NCBI GenBank assembly: GCA_021018995.1 | Contig: CM037586.1 | Location: forward strand, 22,434,394-22,498,393 | Direction of reading: 5' to 3' | Source of the DNA: Chloranthus sessilifolius | Lineage: Eukaryota > Streptophyta > Magnoliopsida > Chloranthales > Chloranthaceae | Length of the DNA stretch: 64,000 bases | Part shown: positions 11,157 through 24,065 of the stretch, one piece after another | How the letters are laid out: each line of letters begins with the position of its first letter | Numbering within the stretch: the first letter of the stretch is position 1 | Program-made: the position numbers and the translations under genes | Notes under the pieces: generated by a model | What the model was told of the DNA's origin: nothing | Seen by the model: only the letters and a program-made list of their open reading frames with translations | Database searches by the model: none

Positions 11157-13221
11157 GTCTCATTACTTTCACTAATTCTTAATTTTTATTTGATAGTTTC
11201 CAATGAGTGTGATCTTTGGGTCTATGGTAGTTTCCAAATTTTCACTGAATCTTCATTTATATATATATGATGGTATTTTTGTCCTTTTAAAAATATTTTT
11301 TAACCCGCACACTAGTAGACACCTAGTAACATGGCGAGTTGGCGACGGGTGCTTACGAGGCTATGAGCTCGTTAGGGGTCTCAATGGGCCGGGCTGGTTT
11401 CAAGATGCATGGCCTTAAATGTGCCGATCGTAATGGAGCCTCTTGGAGCGAACCCACACCCAGCCCGTTTACTAATCGGGCCGGATCAGGCCAGCTCATT
11501 TATTTTGTCACTTATATTTTTATTGCAAAGTGATGTTTAAACCAAATTTGGTTTCTCCCTAAATTTATTTATTGCAAATGTAGGTGAGGAGCCAATTTGG
11601 TTTAAATGTAGGCTATAATTTAGGGGGACTTAAAAACTGCACTCATGATTTTTAAAATTTGGGGGACTTAAAAACCGGGTTCTGCCAGTGTTTTATGTTT
11701 TTTGTATATATATATATCATTAGTAACCTTTGACCTAAGTGAACAAGCTAGAAGACTTGTCCAATGTAGACAATGAACATGATAGTTTCATCCAGAATCT
11801 CACAAGTTTGGCTCACGCTTCCTATCTCCTCTTATCATAGATCATTCAGGCCTGCCAAAAAAACCACCTTCCAATGCAAATTACCTCACATCAATTCAGG
11901 CTCCTGTCCTCATACTAGATTATATATAAATATAGGATGCCCCAAATTTCATGCACATAAATACCCCTTCAACACCCAACTCAACTCCCAATACTCATAA
12001 TATACCTCTCTATTACCCAAATTTCTATTAATAAACTCACTAACACCCCAGCTCAAAGTCTAATTACTACGATACCTATTTTTGCCCCAAAATCCACTCA
12101 TATTAGATATATGCAACAAGAGATGGGACTGCTGCTTGCTGCGGCTTTTTGGTTGCTATAGTGACAATAATGAAAAGGGGCTGGAGAAGAAGTGCCTTAT
12201 ATGCCCAACACACACATATCTAACTAGTAGGAGTTCCCATAGAATTTTAAAAAAATGAAGTCTTACATTTTCCCTCAATTTAAAGCTTGTCCATCATTCC
12301 CTGGAAAATAAAAGGGAGACTACATATATTCATTTTACAAACTATGGATAAGATAGCTGCCCAAAATCCAACTTCTGTTATGATTCAACTAAGGCAAGGG
12401 CAGGAAAGAACAACTCCTTATGACCATATCCATTCTTTAGCAGTTTCCCACAAAAAGACTGAATATATTCATTTTACAAAATATGGAAAGTTGCTACTAC
12501 AAAAAGTTACTGTAGCTCCAAAATTCTGAACTTAATTCAAACTCAAACTTGTTTTTGTTGGAAGTGGTTTAGTATGATTGTCTGGTTCACGTGCTTTTTG
12601 CTTTATATGGTTAAGAGAAGTTCTCTATGAGCATCGTGATTTGCTAATATGTTACCTAACTAGTTTGCAATTTATTTTAGGATTTGAAAATTTAGACTTA
12701 TTAATTTGTTGCAGGGTTTAGTTTTAGGTTCTATAGAGTATTACACACCATTTTTTGTTTTAATGCATGCTATGTATGCATGAAATTATGGATCAAAACG
12801 TGAAACTCAGACCCAATTATTAATATGACCGTCATTTTGAAGCATTATAGGTTTCTTTTTAACTCCCCGTTAATAGTAGTGATTTTCTTTATTTATGAAA
12901 GTGAATTGATATCACAAAAAAATTGCTTTGCCCAACATGCATATTGTACCTTCATGTCCACTCGTTTATCAGGCAGAACTCTGTTTCCCTTATCTATGCA
13001 TCTCATTATTTTGTGTACGTTAGTTGGAATGAGTCCGTAAGGAAATACACTTACCATACATCTTCCTTGAAACTTTCTATTGTATGAAATAGTCTGACTC
13101 TATTGGTACTCGGAGATATTGGAATTCATATCTAGCAGCAGGTTAGGTTCTTACTAGCTCAGTTTGTCACTTATATTTTTCAGATTTTAGGAAAATGAAT
13201 TGCATGAGTTAATACACCATG
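11157..13221. other. Intergenic or intronic host DNA
   Basis: No coding region is supported. A ~40-base phrase, 'atattcattttacaaa', recurs at 12330 and 12470 within a local imperfect duplication. A short TA run lies near 11708. The segment ends at the hAT target duplication. Confidence 0.45.
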
Positions 13222-13229
13222 GCCTAGAC
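13222..13229. repeat. hAT target-site duplication, left copy
   Basis: The octamer GCCTAGAC here is repeated exactly at 23964-23971, immediately outside the two ends of the element. Eight-base duplications are diagnostic of the hAT superfamily. Confidence 0.93.
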
Positions 13230-13974
13230 CATGGGTCAAAATATCGGATTTCCGATACGTATCGTCCTGACCGTCAGGACGATACTTATCGGGTATCGTC
13301 CGATACATTCAATGTATCGGCGATACATTGAATGTATCGGTTTGATACATTCAAAAAAAAAAAAATCCCAAAAAAATATTAAAAAATCTCAAAAAAATAT
13401 GAAAAATTATATTTATTTATTTTGTATTTATTTCAACTATTTTTGCTTATATTTTTTACTTATTTAATGCATTATTTAGATGAATATATAAGTAACATGC
13501 CTATTTTGTGACCTAACCCAAGTCACATGCCTATTTTGTGACTTATTTTTGACTTAAGATCACATTTTTTACTTAATGTAATAGATCTTCTAACATTATT
13601 TTTGACCAGCTGATCACATGCCTATTTTGTTTTCCCTTTCCCTTCTTGAATTCTCTGAAATGAAGAAATTAGGATTGATGTAAAATTGCTTCACTTTCAT
13701 ATATATTCTTAGAGCTTATACAAATTTAGAAGGAATATACTCTAACTGCCATTAAATCTTCTTAACTAAATGTTTTACCCTGGCATATGGGTTTGTTTAT
13801 ATATATAGATTATTTATTAACAATATTTCATAATTTGATCGACGCAGTCACGCATAAACTAAATTACAATGTATATTGATAAAAATAAATTATATATTGT
13901 CAAAATTAATAGTTATGTTGATAAAAATAAATTTACTTGTACATGGAAAACTTACTTTAGAGTCACATTGAATT

Positions 13975-16900
13975 TCATGGTGGTTCTTGGCCCTCATGAT
14001 CATCATCATCATCATCGGTGTGCGAGCTTTCCGGCCTTTGCCTATAATGTTGGCCATATTGATACCCATGATCATATGTGCCCCCTTGAAACTGAGGCTG
14101 TAGTAACGAATATGGCTTAGTGTAGTACGTAAAGGCCGGTCCTCTAAAAATCTGACCAACGAAGTCATATGGCACCGGGTAGGTTTGTTGTGGCTGGTAG
14201 TATGGGTTACTAGTTGTTGAATCTTCGGTATTTTGCAAACTGAATCCCCCGAAGCTAGAAGTCATATAACTCATATCCGTATCATCATGTGGACCTTGTG
14301 GTGGTAGTGTTTGATATGATTCCGATGCTCCTCTTCCTTCAACCCCTCCCATTCTAAATGTAGGAGTGTCGAATAATGTTAACGGTGTCGAGTCATCGTC
14401 CCATGCCGCCATATCTCTATAAGGATCAGAGGTACCAGCATCCTCCCCTTCACCACTAGTGCCAACGTCCCCTCCACCATCATCCTCACCACTCCCATCA
14501 TCACTACCGGACTGCGTTTCATCATCAGATCCAACCACTGAATGATGATTCAATCTTCTTTTCCACCTCGGTGGTTGGAAAGCTTGCTGTTCCGCTACTC
14601 TTTCAGCATTGTCCAGCCATTCAGTGCTCTCAGTATCCAAGACAAGGTCTTCTCTCTCTTTGATTCATTAATTCAAAGGGTTATCCTCCTCGAATATATA
14701 ATCCAACTGGATGGGATCAAAATATTCACTGTCTGCAAGGTAGAATATGATAGATGAATTAGTATAATATGTAAGTAAGACTTCATATAATTGAGGAACT
14801 AAGACTTCATATAATTGCTTATCACGGTTGGTCCTCTGTATATTCCTGACCCTTAATCGCATGTTGTAGTGGCAGTAGACTAACTTTTCCAATCGTTCCA
14901 TAGTTAGTCTATTCCTTGTCTTAGTATGAATGAGAGAGAAAGTGTTCCAATTTCGCTCACAGTTAGACGAGGAACATGTTTACGACAATACCCTCATTGC
15001 TACCCGCCTCAATATCGAACCATCACTTCCATAATGCATCCACCAATCAGGGAGTTTGTCGTGTTTAATTTGGTATTGCGCCAACGGGGTCCCAAATGAC
15101 TCATGTCTCTTACGAAACACGTCAATCTATAAAGATGAAATACAGTAAGCCACATATCAATAAACATATCATAATATCACATGACATTTGACTTATTAGT
15201 TATAAGGTATGATACTATGATTACTCACATCTCTGATGGCTTGACCTTGGTCCGCCAACTCAGGGAGCATCCGTTGGATTACATTGAGCAATCTGGTATA
15301 CACTTCATCAGTGTCACTCAACTCGAAGCGTCGCGTATACTGGAAGGCCAGATTCAAGTAATGTGCTACACATCAAATATGAGTAATTTCATCAGTATAT
15401 GAAAATAATAAAAAAATAAATAAATATTACTATACAAGGCAGTTTAACATGTTATACCTGCTGCATGCAAGTACTGGTGAAATTGTGCATCCCACCTCTT
15501 GTCGATAATCGCTCAGTATCGTTTATATTTTGTAGGGCATATGATTTTGATAGCCAATTTTGCCTTATCTATTGACTCATAAATGTACTCCATCGTTGGT
15601 TTTTCATCACCATCAATCAATCTCAAAACTTGCACCAACGAGGTAGTGACGGCGATCAGGTGGTCAACATCTGCCCAAAACTGCGTGTTGTAGATCAGGT
15701 CAGTAACTTCAGTGCAAGCTAGTTTCTTTGCTCGTGGGAGTTCTATTTCATGTTTATTCCATTCTTCCGACGACACCAAGCTTTTCAGCTCACGCCTATA
15801 TCTATTCAAACTCTATAGGGCTAAAAATTGTGTTACAAAATGTATAATCGCAGGTCGGAGCAACTCATTGTTCGTGAAGTCTCTCATTAAATTGACCAGT
15901 TTGTCACTATTGTACAGGTAGGAAGTAATCGTTCTTTTCTTCTGAATAGTTGCTTGTGCTTTGCTTCTCTTTCCTAAATCCTCATGAATGAGGTCCACAC
16001 AATGAGCGACACACAGGGTCTAGTACAGGTGACGTCTCTTCATCATTAGGTTTAATCCAGCGGCTTTGTAATTTGCCGCATTGTCTGTTACCACCTGCAC
16101 AACCCGCTGCTCTTCAACCTCTTGAACTACCTTATCCATTAGTTAAAAGAGGTAATCAGCAGTCTTTGCGTGTCTAAAAGCATCAACTTATTTCAAAAAT
16201 ACTGTCCCGGCATCACTGTAAACTAAAAAGTTGATCAAATTCTTCTTTGTGGGACCAGTCCATCCATCGCACATAATTTTGCAACCTCTCTCATCCCATA
16301 CATCCTCAAAGCTTTGTACATAGGCAGTTATCTTATCGTACTCATCTTTTAGTAAGGGCCTAGATATCTCGTATGCACAAGACTTTTTAGCTCTTTGACC
16401 AACTTCTGCACTTGTATCAATCATGCTTTTGAAGTACGGCGACTCTGCTACTTGGGTTGGAATGTGGTTGTATATAAAAAAACTTGGCAATGGATTTTTC
16501 AAGCTTCTTCTCCATTTTTTAAAGTGAGATTGCACTCAATTTGGTTTGTTTGGAGCTTTCAGTGCGATACATGAATGGATCCATGGGGCCTGTAGTACGG
16601 CCTCTAGTAGACGGCGTATAATCCCTCCCGGATGCTGACCTACGCAACCCGACAGTCTGCTCAACATCCTCATCAACATCAACAACATTTGGCCTACGAG
16701 TAGATCCATCACCAACAACAGGCATGGATGGGCCCCTCAACCTGGACCAAAACCGATAATCGGCTTCTTCCTGATCTCGTCGCTGTTGTGCTTCTCTGAC
16801 ACTCTCTCTCATAGCTCTCGCTATCTGCTCATCCTCATCCTCATCATCCTCAGGTCCAGGTGATGTAAACTCTGGATCTGCCCTCCTGATTCTCTTATAT

Positions 16901-17141
16901 ATTTCCCTATCACGATCGGCTTCAACTTTTTTCTTTTCCTTTGCCGCTTGTAAACTAGCTCTGATATTTTCTTTTACTTCTCTGGGTACATTGGGACACC
17001 CTTTTGTCTCTCCCTTTACGTGAGCCAGATGCTCTTTTAACCGTGGGATACCTCCTCCCAGCAGTTTTTTTCCACAAAGCTTACACTCTATTCGGAATCT
17101 ATCACCATCTACTGTTGTACCGTATTGCCATGATGGATTTG
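13975..17141 (-). pseudogene. hAT transposase (BED finger, DUF659, dimerisation domain), decayed
   Basis: The enzyme would cut and paste its own element. In minus-strand order: a BED-type zinc finger at 17141-16960 (CKLC ... LKEHLAHVKG); an acidic linker; a DUF659 core (16535-16188) with CDGWTGPTKKNLINFLVY, holding the first catalytic Asp; then VVTDNAANYKAAGLNLMM (about 16110-16050), holding the second; the alpha-helical middle (15998-15513); exons at 15366-15230 and from 15127; and the C-terminal dimerisation motif SSSNCERNWNTFSLIHTKTR (about 14970-14910). It ends in an acidic Asp-rich tail (14640-13975). Introns with GT-AG limits are visible near 15460-15366 and 15230-15128. Damage: a frameshift near 16520, and in-frame stops near 16187, 16145, 16020 and 14975. 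The family assignment is secure. Confidence 0.92.
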
Positions 17142-17219
17142 ACCATCATACCATATTTATTTATTTCACCTACATGAATGAGCAAACAATTGGATTAAAT
17201 TAAACGTCTAATTTACACT

Positions 17220-18130
17220 TAAAAATAAAATTTATTTTTTAATTATTGCTATTTTAAAAATATTAGATTATATTTTATTAAATTTATTTGATATTATTCT
17301 AATTTTTATAAAATTTAGATTACATTTGAAATTTTATTTGATATTATTCTAATTTTTAAAAGATTAGATTATATTTTACCAAATTTATTTGATATTATTC
17401 TAATTTTTGAATATTTATTTGATATTATTATAATTTATGAATATTTATTTGATATTATTATAATTTATGAATATTTATTTAATATTATTCTAATTTTTTA
17501 ATATTTATTTAATATTATTATAATTTATGAATATTTATTTGATATTATTCTAATTTTTGAATATTTATTTGATATTATTCTAATTTTTAAAATTTTATTT
17601 CATATTATTCTAATATTTTATGGGACATATCCCATAATTATGGGACATACCCTATTATTTTAATTATTTTAATTACATGTGACTCATAATATTAATTATT
17701 TTAATTATATGTGACCCATAATTTTAAGGGTACATGTGACTGATATTGACTCATATTGACCCATAATTTTAATAATTTAAATTATTTTATAATTTTTAGG
17801 GTACATGTGACCCATATTGACCCATATTATTAATTATATTAATTATATTAATTATTTTGTGACCCATATTGACCCATATTATTAATTATATTAATTATTT
17901 TATGACCCATATTGACCCATATTATTAATTATATTAATTATTTTATAACCCATAATTTTATGACCCATAACTTTAAGGGTATATGTGACCCATATTATTA
18001 ATTGTATTAATTATTTTGTAATCCATAATTTTAATTATATGTGACCCATAATTTTAATTATTTCAATTATTTTGTGACCCATAATTTTAATTATTTAAAT
18101 TATTTTTGACCCATAATTTTAATTATTTTA
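17220..18130. repeat. AT-rich tandem repeats 5' of the hAT transposase
   Basis: At 17280-17610 a ~31-base unit (core 'gaatatttatttgatatta') is repeated about ten times. At 17640-18130 a different unit (core 'gacccatattattaatta') takes over. Both are non-coding and lie on the 5' side of the minus-strand transposase, in its promoter or first intron. Confidence 0.85.
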
Positions 18131-18145
18131 ATTATCTTAATTATT

Positions 18146-18375
18146 TTAATATCTACCATTAAATATGATAGATCTTTCATATTTATGGGTAGATCTACCA
18201 TTAAATATGGTAGATCTATCAAATTTATGGCTAGCTCTACTATATTGAAGGGTAGATCTACCATATTTATAGGTAGATCTATCCTTATATTTGGTAGATC
18301 TACCCTTAAAAAAGATAGATCTACCCATAAATAAGGTAGATCTACCCTTAAATAAAGTAGATCTACCTTATTTTA
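18146..18375. repeat. GGTAGATCTACC palindrome array
   Basis: The palindrome GGTAGATCTACC (core TAGATCTA), with few variants, recurs about every 18-24 bases in this block, separated by A/T spacers such as 'ttaaat' and 'atttat'. It lies inside the hAT element upstream of the transposase. Spacing and dyad symmetry suit a protein-binding array; there is no direct evidence. Confidence 0.85.
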
Positions 18376-18599
18376 ACATTTAAAATGATGGAAAAATGAT
18401 AAAACACGTACTTTCGGTGTTGATCTCGAGTTTTTTTGTGCGATTCGGCGGCGATTTAGGGTACAAATAAGTAAAAAAGAAGAGTGCAAATGAGGAAGAA
18501 GAAGGAAGAAGAAGAGCGGAGTAAAAAATAGCTGCAAAAAAGTGAAAAAATACACCAAAAATTGACCCTATATTCGACTGAGTCAATGCTTGGGCCCAC

Positions 18600-18642
18600 G
18601 GACGATATTTTCAAATTATCGTTCGTACCGGACGATAATTTC

Positions 18643-18676
<34 letters not shown>

Positions 18677-18839
18677 TTATCGAACGATAATATCAAATTA
18701 TCGTCCGATAATTTCATATTATCGTTTGATACGGACGATACGGGCGATACTTTGCCCGTATCGGACGATAATTTGGGTATTTTCGATAGGGTACGATACA
18801 TACCCTATGTATCGTACCGCTGAGGTCCCAAACCGATAC
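18600..18839. repeat. hAT subterminal TATCG/CGATA repeats
   Basis: Multiple short inverted copies of TATCGTCCGATA-like motifs surround a 27-base poly-T tract (about 18647-18673). Matching motifs flank both element ends, so this was the subterminal region of the hAT before the LTR inserted at 18840. Confidence 0.7.
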
Positions 18840-21115
18840 TGTGACAGCCCGAATTTCGGCACCCCAAAATTCGTGTCATCAGCACGATCCTCCAGACCGT
18901 GCCCCAAAATCATGCACGGAACATTGGTATAACAAGCACAAATAAATAAATAAGCAATTAATTACATAAAGCGAAAAAGTAACATACCCATCTGGCATAA
19001 CAAAAGACAGTTCTACTTTCATGCCACTACATAAACAGAGAACCGATCCGAACCATCGATGATAAACAGATCACCCCAGATGATTTGCCAAAAGAAATAA
19101 ATCTAATTTTATTACATTGTTCACCAAAATTAAGGCTTGACATACCAAGCCGTACAAGTCTGCTTTAAAAAACTACTCTCTGTCAAAGTACACAGCAGAG
19201 TCTCCTATAAGAAATCCTCGGGAGGAGGCTCCAACTCGTCTCCAGGCACGTAATCCGAATCACCCGGATCAACGCCTCCGGAAGCCTCTGCTGCTGCCAA
19301 TAAAGGACTTGCGACGTATAGTCTAGAGGGGTGAGCTACATCCTAGCTCAATAGGGAACAACACAATGAACATATAAATTAAAACTCACATATATTCCAT
19401 GATATTCTAAGCATGATGAGTCTATGAATTTGCTAGAAAAATAGTTTAAAAACTGATGATTTACATTCAAGTTCACTGGTAATTAGCATGTCTTACTTTA
19501 CTGTTGATTTATCATGAATGACACTAAACAGGCCTAAAGCAAAACTTAAATCTTCAACTTAAATAATTCTCGAGCAATATAGCATCGAGCCCCGATGAGA
19601 TACCCTTCATCGTCGTCTAAATAGACAGTTGTAAAAATGTATTCCCTGGGAATACGACCCAAGCCCCTTTCTCAATAGGCGGCGGGGTTAAAACTCATCT
19701 CAACATCCACAGGATGTGCTTATCGTACGGATAAACCTCGACCGGTGTGTATTGGATTGTGCACCAGTCACGGATATCCTACCGCGTCAGTCGTGGGTAT
19801 CCCACCACGTCGGTGGGGTATCCTAAACAAACCTCAAATAACAAAAATAACATGTGCTTTACATATAATTGTTCACCATATAAAGTCCTATCTTATATCA
19901 ATTAGGCATCAACAGTAATTATTCAATCACATATACATCCCTGGGATGTATAACTTACTTGCATCCACTAATGCCTTTATTACTTTCTCATCCCCTGGGG
20001 ATGTCTCATTCTCATTAGATTACTTGATTTTAGTTACTCGCATCACATAGATGCCTTTATCACATTCTTGGTGACACACACACCTATTTTCACAAAGCTT
20101 TTCATAGTTAAAATACTTTCAATTCTGATAAATATATCACTACATACATGCTCTTGCAATTAAAGTATATGTTCAAGGTGTTCCCTACCTCAATTCTCTG
20201 GAGGTTCAAGCATTAAGGTCCTACGCGGCTCCCTGTGCTCACTTTCACACGTACCACCTATGGTACATCATAACACATGCAATACATCACTAAAAATATA
20301 ATGAAGAAGGTCCTAGACCCTCCATGAGTCTTAAAGTAAAACTATAAAGTCAAGAAAAACTGTCAAAGTCGATTAATCGATTCCCAAAATCGATTAATCG
20401 AAACACAATTCGATTAATCGATTCCCAAAATCGATTAATCGAAGTCCAAATCAATTAATTGATTCCCAAAATCGATTAATTGAGATTCAAATTCAATTAA
20501 TCGATCCCAAATCGATTAATCGAAATCTCTAACATAGTAAGGTCGATTCTCAAATCGAGTGGTCGAAAGTCTGAAATTGATTAATAGATCCCAAATCGAT
20601 TAATCGATTTCTCAACTCGATTAGTCGATTTTCCCAGGTCATGTTTCTCCAGCCACTGGAGGTACCCAGTCGATTAGTTGATTCCTAAATCGATTAATCG
20701 AACATCCAAATCGATTAATCAAAATCCAATTCGATTAATCGAAATTGGGCATACTTGACTTTTCAACTTCCAGACCAAAATCGATTAATCGAATCCCAAT
20801 TTCGATTAATTGATTTGGTCCGATTCAGCCCCCTTTCTGGCTGTTCTTCCAAATATTTTCCCTTTCTTTTCTAAGCCTTTAATCTATCCTTTAAACCCTT
20901 CTTGACTGAATTTAATGATCTACAATCTATGCATTAACTTCAATTTAAAACTCACCTTCAATCAATCTCAAATTGATTAAGATCTAGGTTGGAATGGCTA
21001 GGGCTCCAGCTTTTGCTTCAACGACTCCAAACGCGTTGAATCCGACAATCAATGCTCCACTTTCCCTCAATCCAACCACAATAACTCCTTGGCAATTAGT
21101 TACCTTCTCTCTCTC
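18840..21115 (-). mobile_element. Gypsy LTR copy A, first part
   Basis: On the plus strand it starts TGTGACAGCCCGAATTTCGG and resumes after the nested copy B to end ...GGATATTACA at 23913, giving about 2.57 kb in total. The related copy at 33876 is followed by gag on the plus strand, so copy A lies in minus orientation. No internal retroelement sequence accompanies it; it is probably a solo LTR. Its flanks, GATAC and TATGC, are only weakly alike, so the target duplication has decayed. It contains a TCGATTAATCGA array at 20368-20822. Confidence 0.88.
20368..20822. repeat. TCGATTAATCGA palindrome array in LTR copy A
   Basis: About fifteen units of the perfect palindrome TCGATTAATCGA, some degenerate, are separated by short spacers such as 'cccaaa'. 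The array sits in the middle of the LTR and recurs at the same relative position in the other three LTR copies. Confidence 0.88.
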
Positions 21116-23617
21116 TGTGACAGTCCGAATTTTGGCACCCCCAAAACCCGTGCCATCAGCACGATCATCTTGACCGTGCCCCTTAACTAAGCACGAAACA
21201 TTGGTATATCAAGCAAAATGAAGTAGTAAATGTAACTACGGAATTTAAATCTATATAAAAGCATTTCTCAAAAGACAGTTCTACCCTCATGCCTCTGCAT
21301 GAATGGAGAACCGATCCGAACCATCGATGACAGCAATCATCACGGATGGTTCGCCCCAAAAGAATAATCCCAAAACCCAATATATACATTGTTTAACCAA
21401 AAATAAGGCTTGACATACCAAGCCGTACAAATCTCTCTTAAAAGCCCTCAAAGCGGCACAACGGAGTCCTTTAAAAGAAGTCCTCAGGAGGTGGCTCCAA
21501 CTGCCTCCAAGAAGGTCCGACTCACCGAGTCGCCTCCTCAAGCCTCTCAAGAATCGCTAGTAGTGGACCTGCGACGTGTAGTCTATAGGGTGAGCTACAT
21601 CCTAGTTCAATAGGGAACAAAACACAGTTGAACATATAAATTATTACTCACATATATTCCATGATATGCCATGCATGATGTGTCTATGCAGTTACTGATG
21701 AAAACAGTTAAAAAGTATTACATTTTACTGGTAGTTTACTCGTGTCTTTTATTTACTCATGAATGATGCTGAAAAGGCCTAAAGCAAAACTTAAACTTTC
21801 AACTTAAGTAATCCCCGAGCAATATAGCATCGAGCCCCGATGAAATACCCATCATCGTCATCTATATAGACACTTTTAACGTATTCCCTGGGAATACAAT
21901 ATAGTACCCAAGCCCCTTTCCCCTGGGAATTGGTGGCGGGGTTTCACTAGTTTCAATCAACACCCCTGGGGTGTGCTTACTATGTACGGATAAGCCTCCG
22001 CACTGGCCTACGGTTTCGCCGCCGTATCGGTCACGAATATCCTGCCGTGTCAGTCGTGGATATCCCGCCACGTCGGTGGGGTACCCTATCAAACCTCAAA
22101 TAACAAAAATATCGGTGCCTTATATATAGTTATTCACCGTGTAAGTGTGCTATCTTATATCAGTTAGGCCCTATCAAACATGATTCAATCTTAGATACAT
22201 CCCTGTGATGTATTCATTCACTTGCATCACACCTGATGCTCTTATCTCTTCACTTCATCATCCCCTGGGGATGGTTCATTATAGTTACTCTTATGGATGT
22301 CACACACACACACACTTTTCATAATTCTTAAGCAATAAAACATTTTAAATTGAATTCTATATCACTACATACATGCTCTTGTAAAATAAAGTACATATTC
22401 AAGGTGTTCCCTACCTCAAGTCTTCATTTGATCAATGCATCAAAGTCACACGTGGCTCCTTGTGCACTTGCTCACACGTACCACCTATGGTATCACATAA
22501 CATGTGAAGCACATCACTAAAGATGCCATAAAGAAGGTCCAAGACCCTCCAAGAATCTTAAAGTCAATAACAAAAGTCAACTATAATTAGCCCAGTCGAT
22601 TAATCGAACTCCAAAATCGATTAATCGAAAGTCAATATCGATTAATCGATTCTCAAATCGATTAATCGAGATTTTCATTCGATTAATCGAATCCCAATTC
22701 GATTAATCGAAATTCTCTGCTCTGCCAAGTCGATTCTCAATTCGAGTAATCGAGTTTCCAAAATCGATTAATCGATGCCAAATCGATTAATCGAAATTCT
22801 AAATCGATTAATCGAATTCCCATTTCGATTAGTCGATTTCTCCAAGCTATTTTCTTTCCTCCACTGGAGTTCACTGTAGGTTCCCAGTCGATCAATCGAT
22901 TTCCAATTCGATTAATCGAAAACCAAAGTCGATTAATCGAAACCCAATTCGATTAATCGAAATCGGGGTCCTCTGACTTTTCAACTTCTTGGCCAATTTC
23001 GATTAATCGAAACCCAATTTCGATTAATCGAAATTGCCAGATTTTGCCCCCTTCTGGCTGTTCTTCCAAATCTTTCTCCATTTATTTTCTTCCTTTTTCT
23101 AAGCCTTTTTACCCTACATTTTACACCATTCTAACTATGATTAACCTCTCATATCTTATGCATTTAATTCACAAGAAATTTACCTCAATCAAATCTCAAT
23201 TTGATTAGATCTAGTGGTTGGAAAGGCTAGAGTTCCAGCTTTGGCTCTAACGGATCCAAACCGTGTCGAATCCGGCTTTTATCGCTTGAATCCCCCTTCC
23301 AATCAATTGCAATAACTCCTCTCCTTACTTTTCTCTCCCTCTCTCTCTCTTCTTTACTCCTTCAACAACCAAAATATAGATTTTAGGGTTATTAAATCCT
23401 TTTATCTATCCCCTTCCTTCTGTGTTGAGCACATACATCGCTGTAGGTGTATGCGACTTCACATTCACATCACACACCACACAATCTCTCAAACCATCAC
23501 ATCTTACCCGTTCATCCCACTCTATGCTAACCCTTGATCTCCTAATTGGTCAAACTTGCGACCAATCGGGCACGGATCCCGAGGTCACTATTTAGCGTGA
23601 TTTTTTGGGCTATTACA
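21116..23617 (-). mobile_element. Gypsy LTR copy B nested in copy A
   Basis: A 2.5-kb copy begins TGTGACAGTCCGAATTTTGG and ends ...GGGCTATTACA. It interrupts copy A in a CT-rich tract near that copy's end. The two are clearly the same family and the same orientation. No internal domain is present. The flanks are microsatellite (CTCTC left, CACAC right), so a clean target duplication cannot be read. A TCGATTAATCGA array is at 22592-23040. Confidence 0.9.
22592..23040. repeat. TCGATTAATCGA palindrome array in LTR copy B
   Basis: About eighteen units, most of them perfect TCGATTAATCGA. It is the densest of the four arrays and aligns with those in the other LTR copies. Confidence 0.88.
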
Positions 23618-23913
23618 CACACACACACACTCTCTCTCTCTCTCTCTTCTTAACTCTTCAACAACCAAACAAAAGGATTCTAGGGTTATTAAACCCTTAT
23701 ATCCTTCTTTAGTTTCGGTGTTAAGCGCACACACCAGAGATCGGTGTATGTGACTGTAACTTAGCACTATACTCTACACTTAGGTCACATTCGCACCACT
23801 TCAGTTCATCACTCCATGAGTGCACTGTTTGACTATCACTTGGTCAACCCTATGACTAATCAGGCATGGAACCCGAGGTCAAAGTTAAACGTTAAATTTT
23901 TCAGGATATTACA
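23618..23913 (-). mobile_element. Gypsy LTR copy A, remainder
   Basis: The sequence resumes with 'ctctctcttcttaactcttcaacaa' and ends ...TCAGGATATTACA, completing the LTR interrupted at 21115. It aligns in order with the end of copies B and C. Confidence 0.85.
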
Positions 23914-23963
23914 TATGCGTATCGTCCGATACGTATCGGTATCGAACGATATATTGACCCATG

Positions 23964-23971
23964 GCCTAGAC
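23964..23971. repeat. hAT target-site duplication, right copy
   Basis: The exact octamer GCCTAGAC matches 13222-13229 and fixes the right end of the hAT element at 23963. Confidence 0.93.
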
Positions 23972-23999
23972 TTTAATGATGTTCTCTTTTTTATTTCAA

Positions 24000-24065
24000 G
24001 CGAAGCTTTCCGATTTCAAGCTCGCCTCAAATGGATCACTAGGGGACGAGGACACTTGGCAAGAG
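24000..24065 (+). pseudogene. Protein-kinase-like exon scrap (DFG region)
   Basis: After a pyrimidine-rich acceptor-like 'ttttttatttcaag' the frame reads AKLSDFKLASNGSLGDEDTW. This resembles the activation segment of plant receptor-like cytoplasmic kinases, where AKLSDFGLA is followed by an NGP-GD-like stretch. The invariant Gly of DFG is replaced by Lys, which would abolish Mg-binding-loop function. No other kinase exon is recognised and the frame degenerates after about 20 residues. The match is short; chance cannot be excluded. Confidence 0.35.

Larger units (their letters stand above)
13230..23963 (-). mobile_element. hAT superfamily DNA transposon carrying nested LTRs
   Basis: The ends are CATGGGTCAA at 13230 and TTGACCCATG at 23954-23963 (a perfect 10-base inverted repeat, followed by looser similarity), flanked by the exact 8-base duplication GCCTAGAC. 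Both subterminal regions are rich in TATCGnnCGATA-type repeats (13245-13345, 18600-18835, 23918-23950), as expected for hAT transposase binding regions. The minus-strand transposase pseudogene lies at 13975-17141. About 5.07 kb of the 10.7 kb is later gypsy LTR insertion (18840-23913), so the original element was about 5.7 kb. The transposase has several stops, so the copy is non-autonomous now. Confidence 0.92.
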
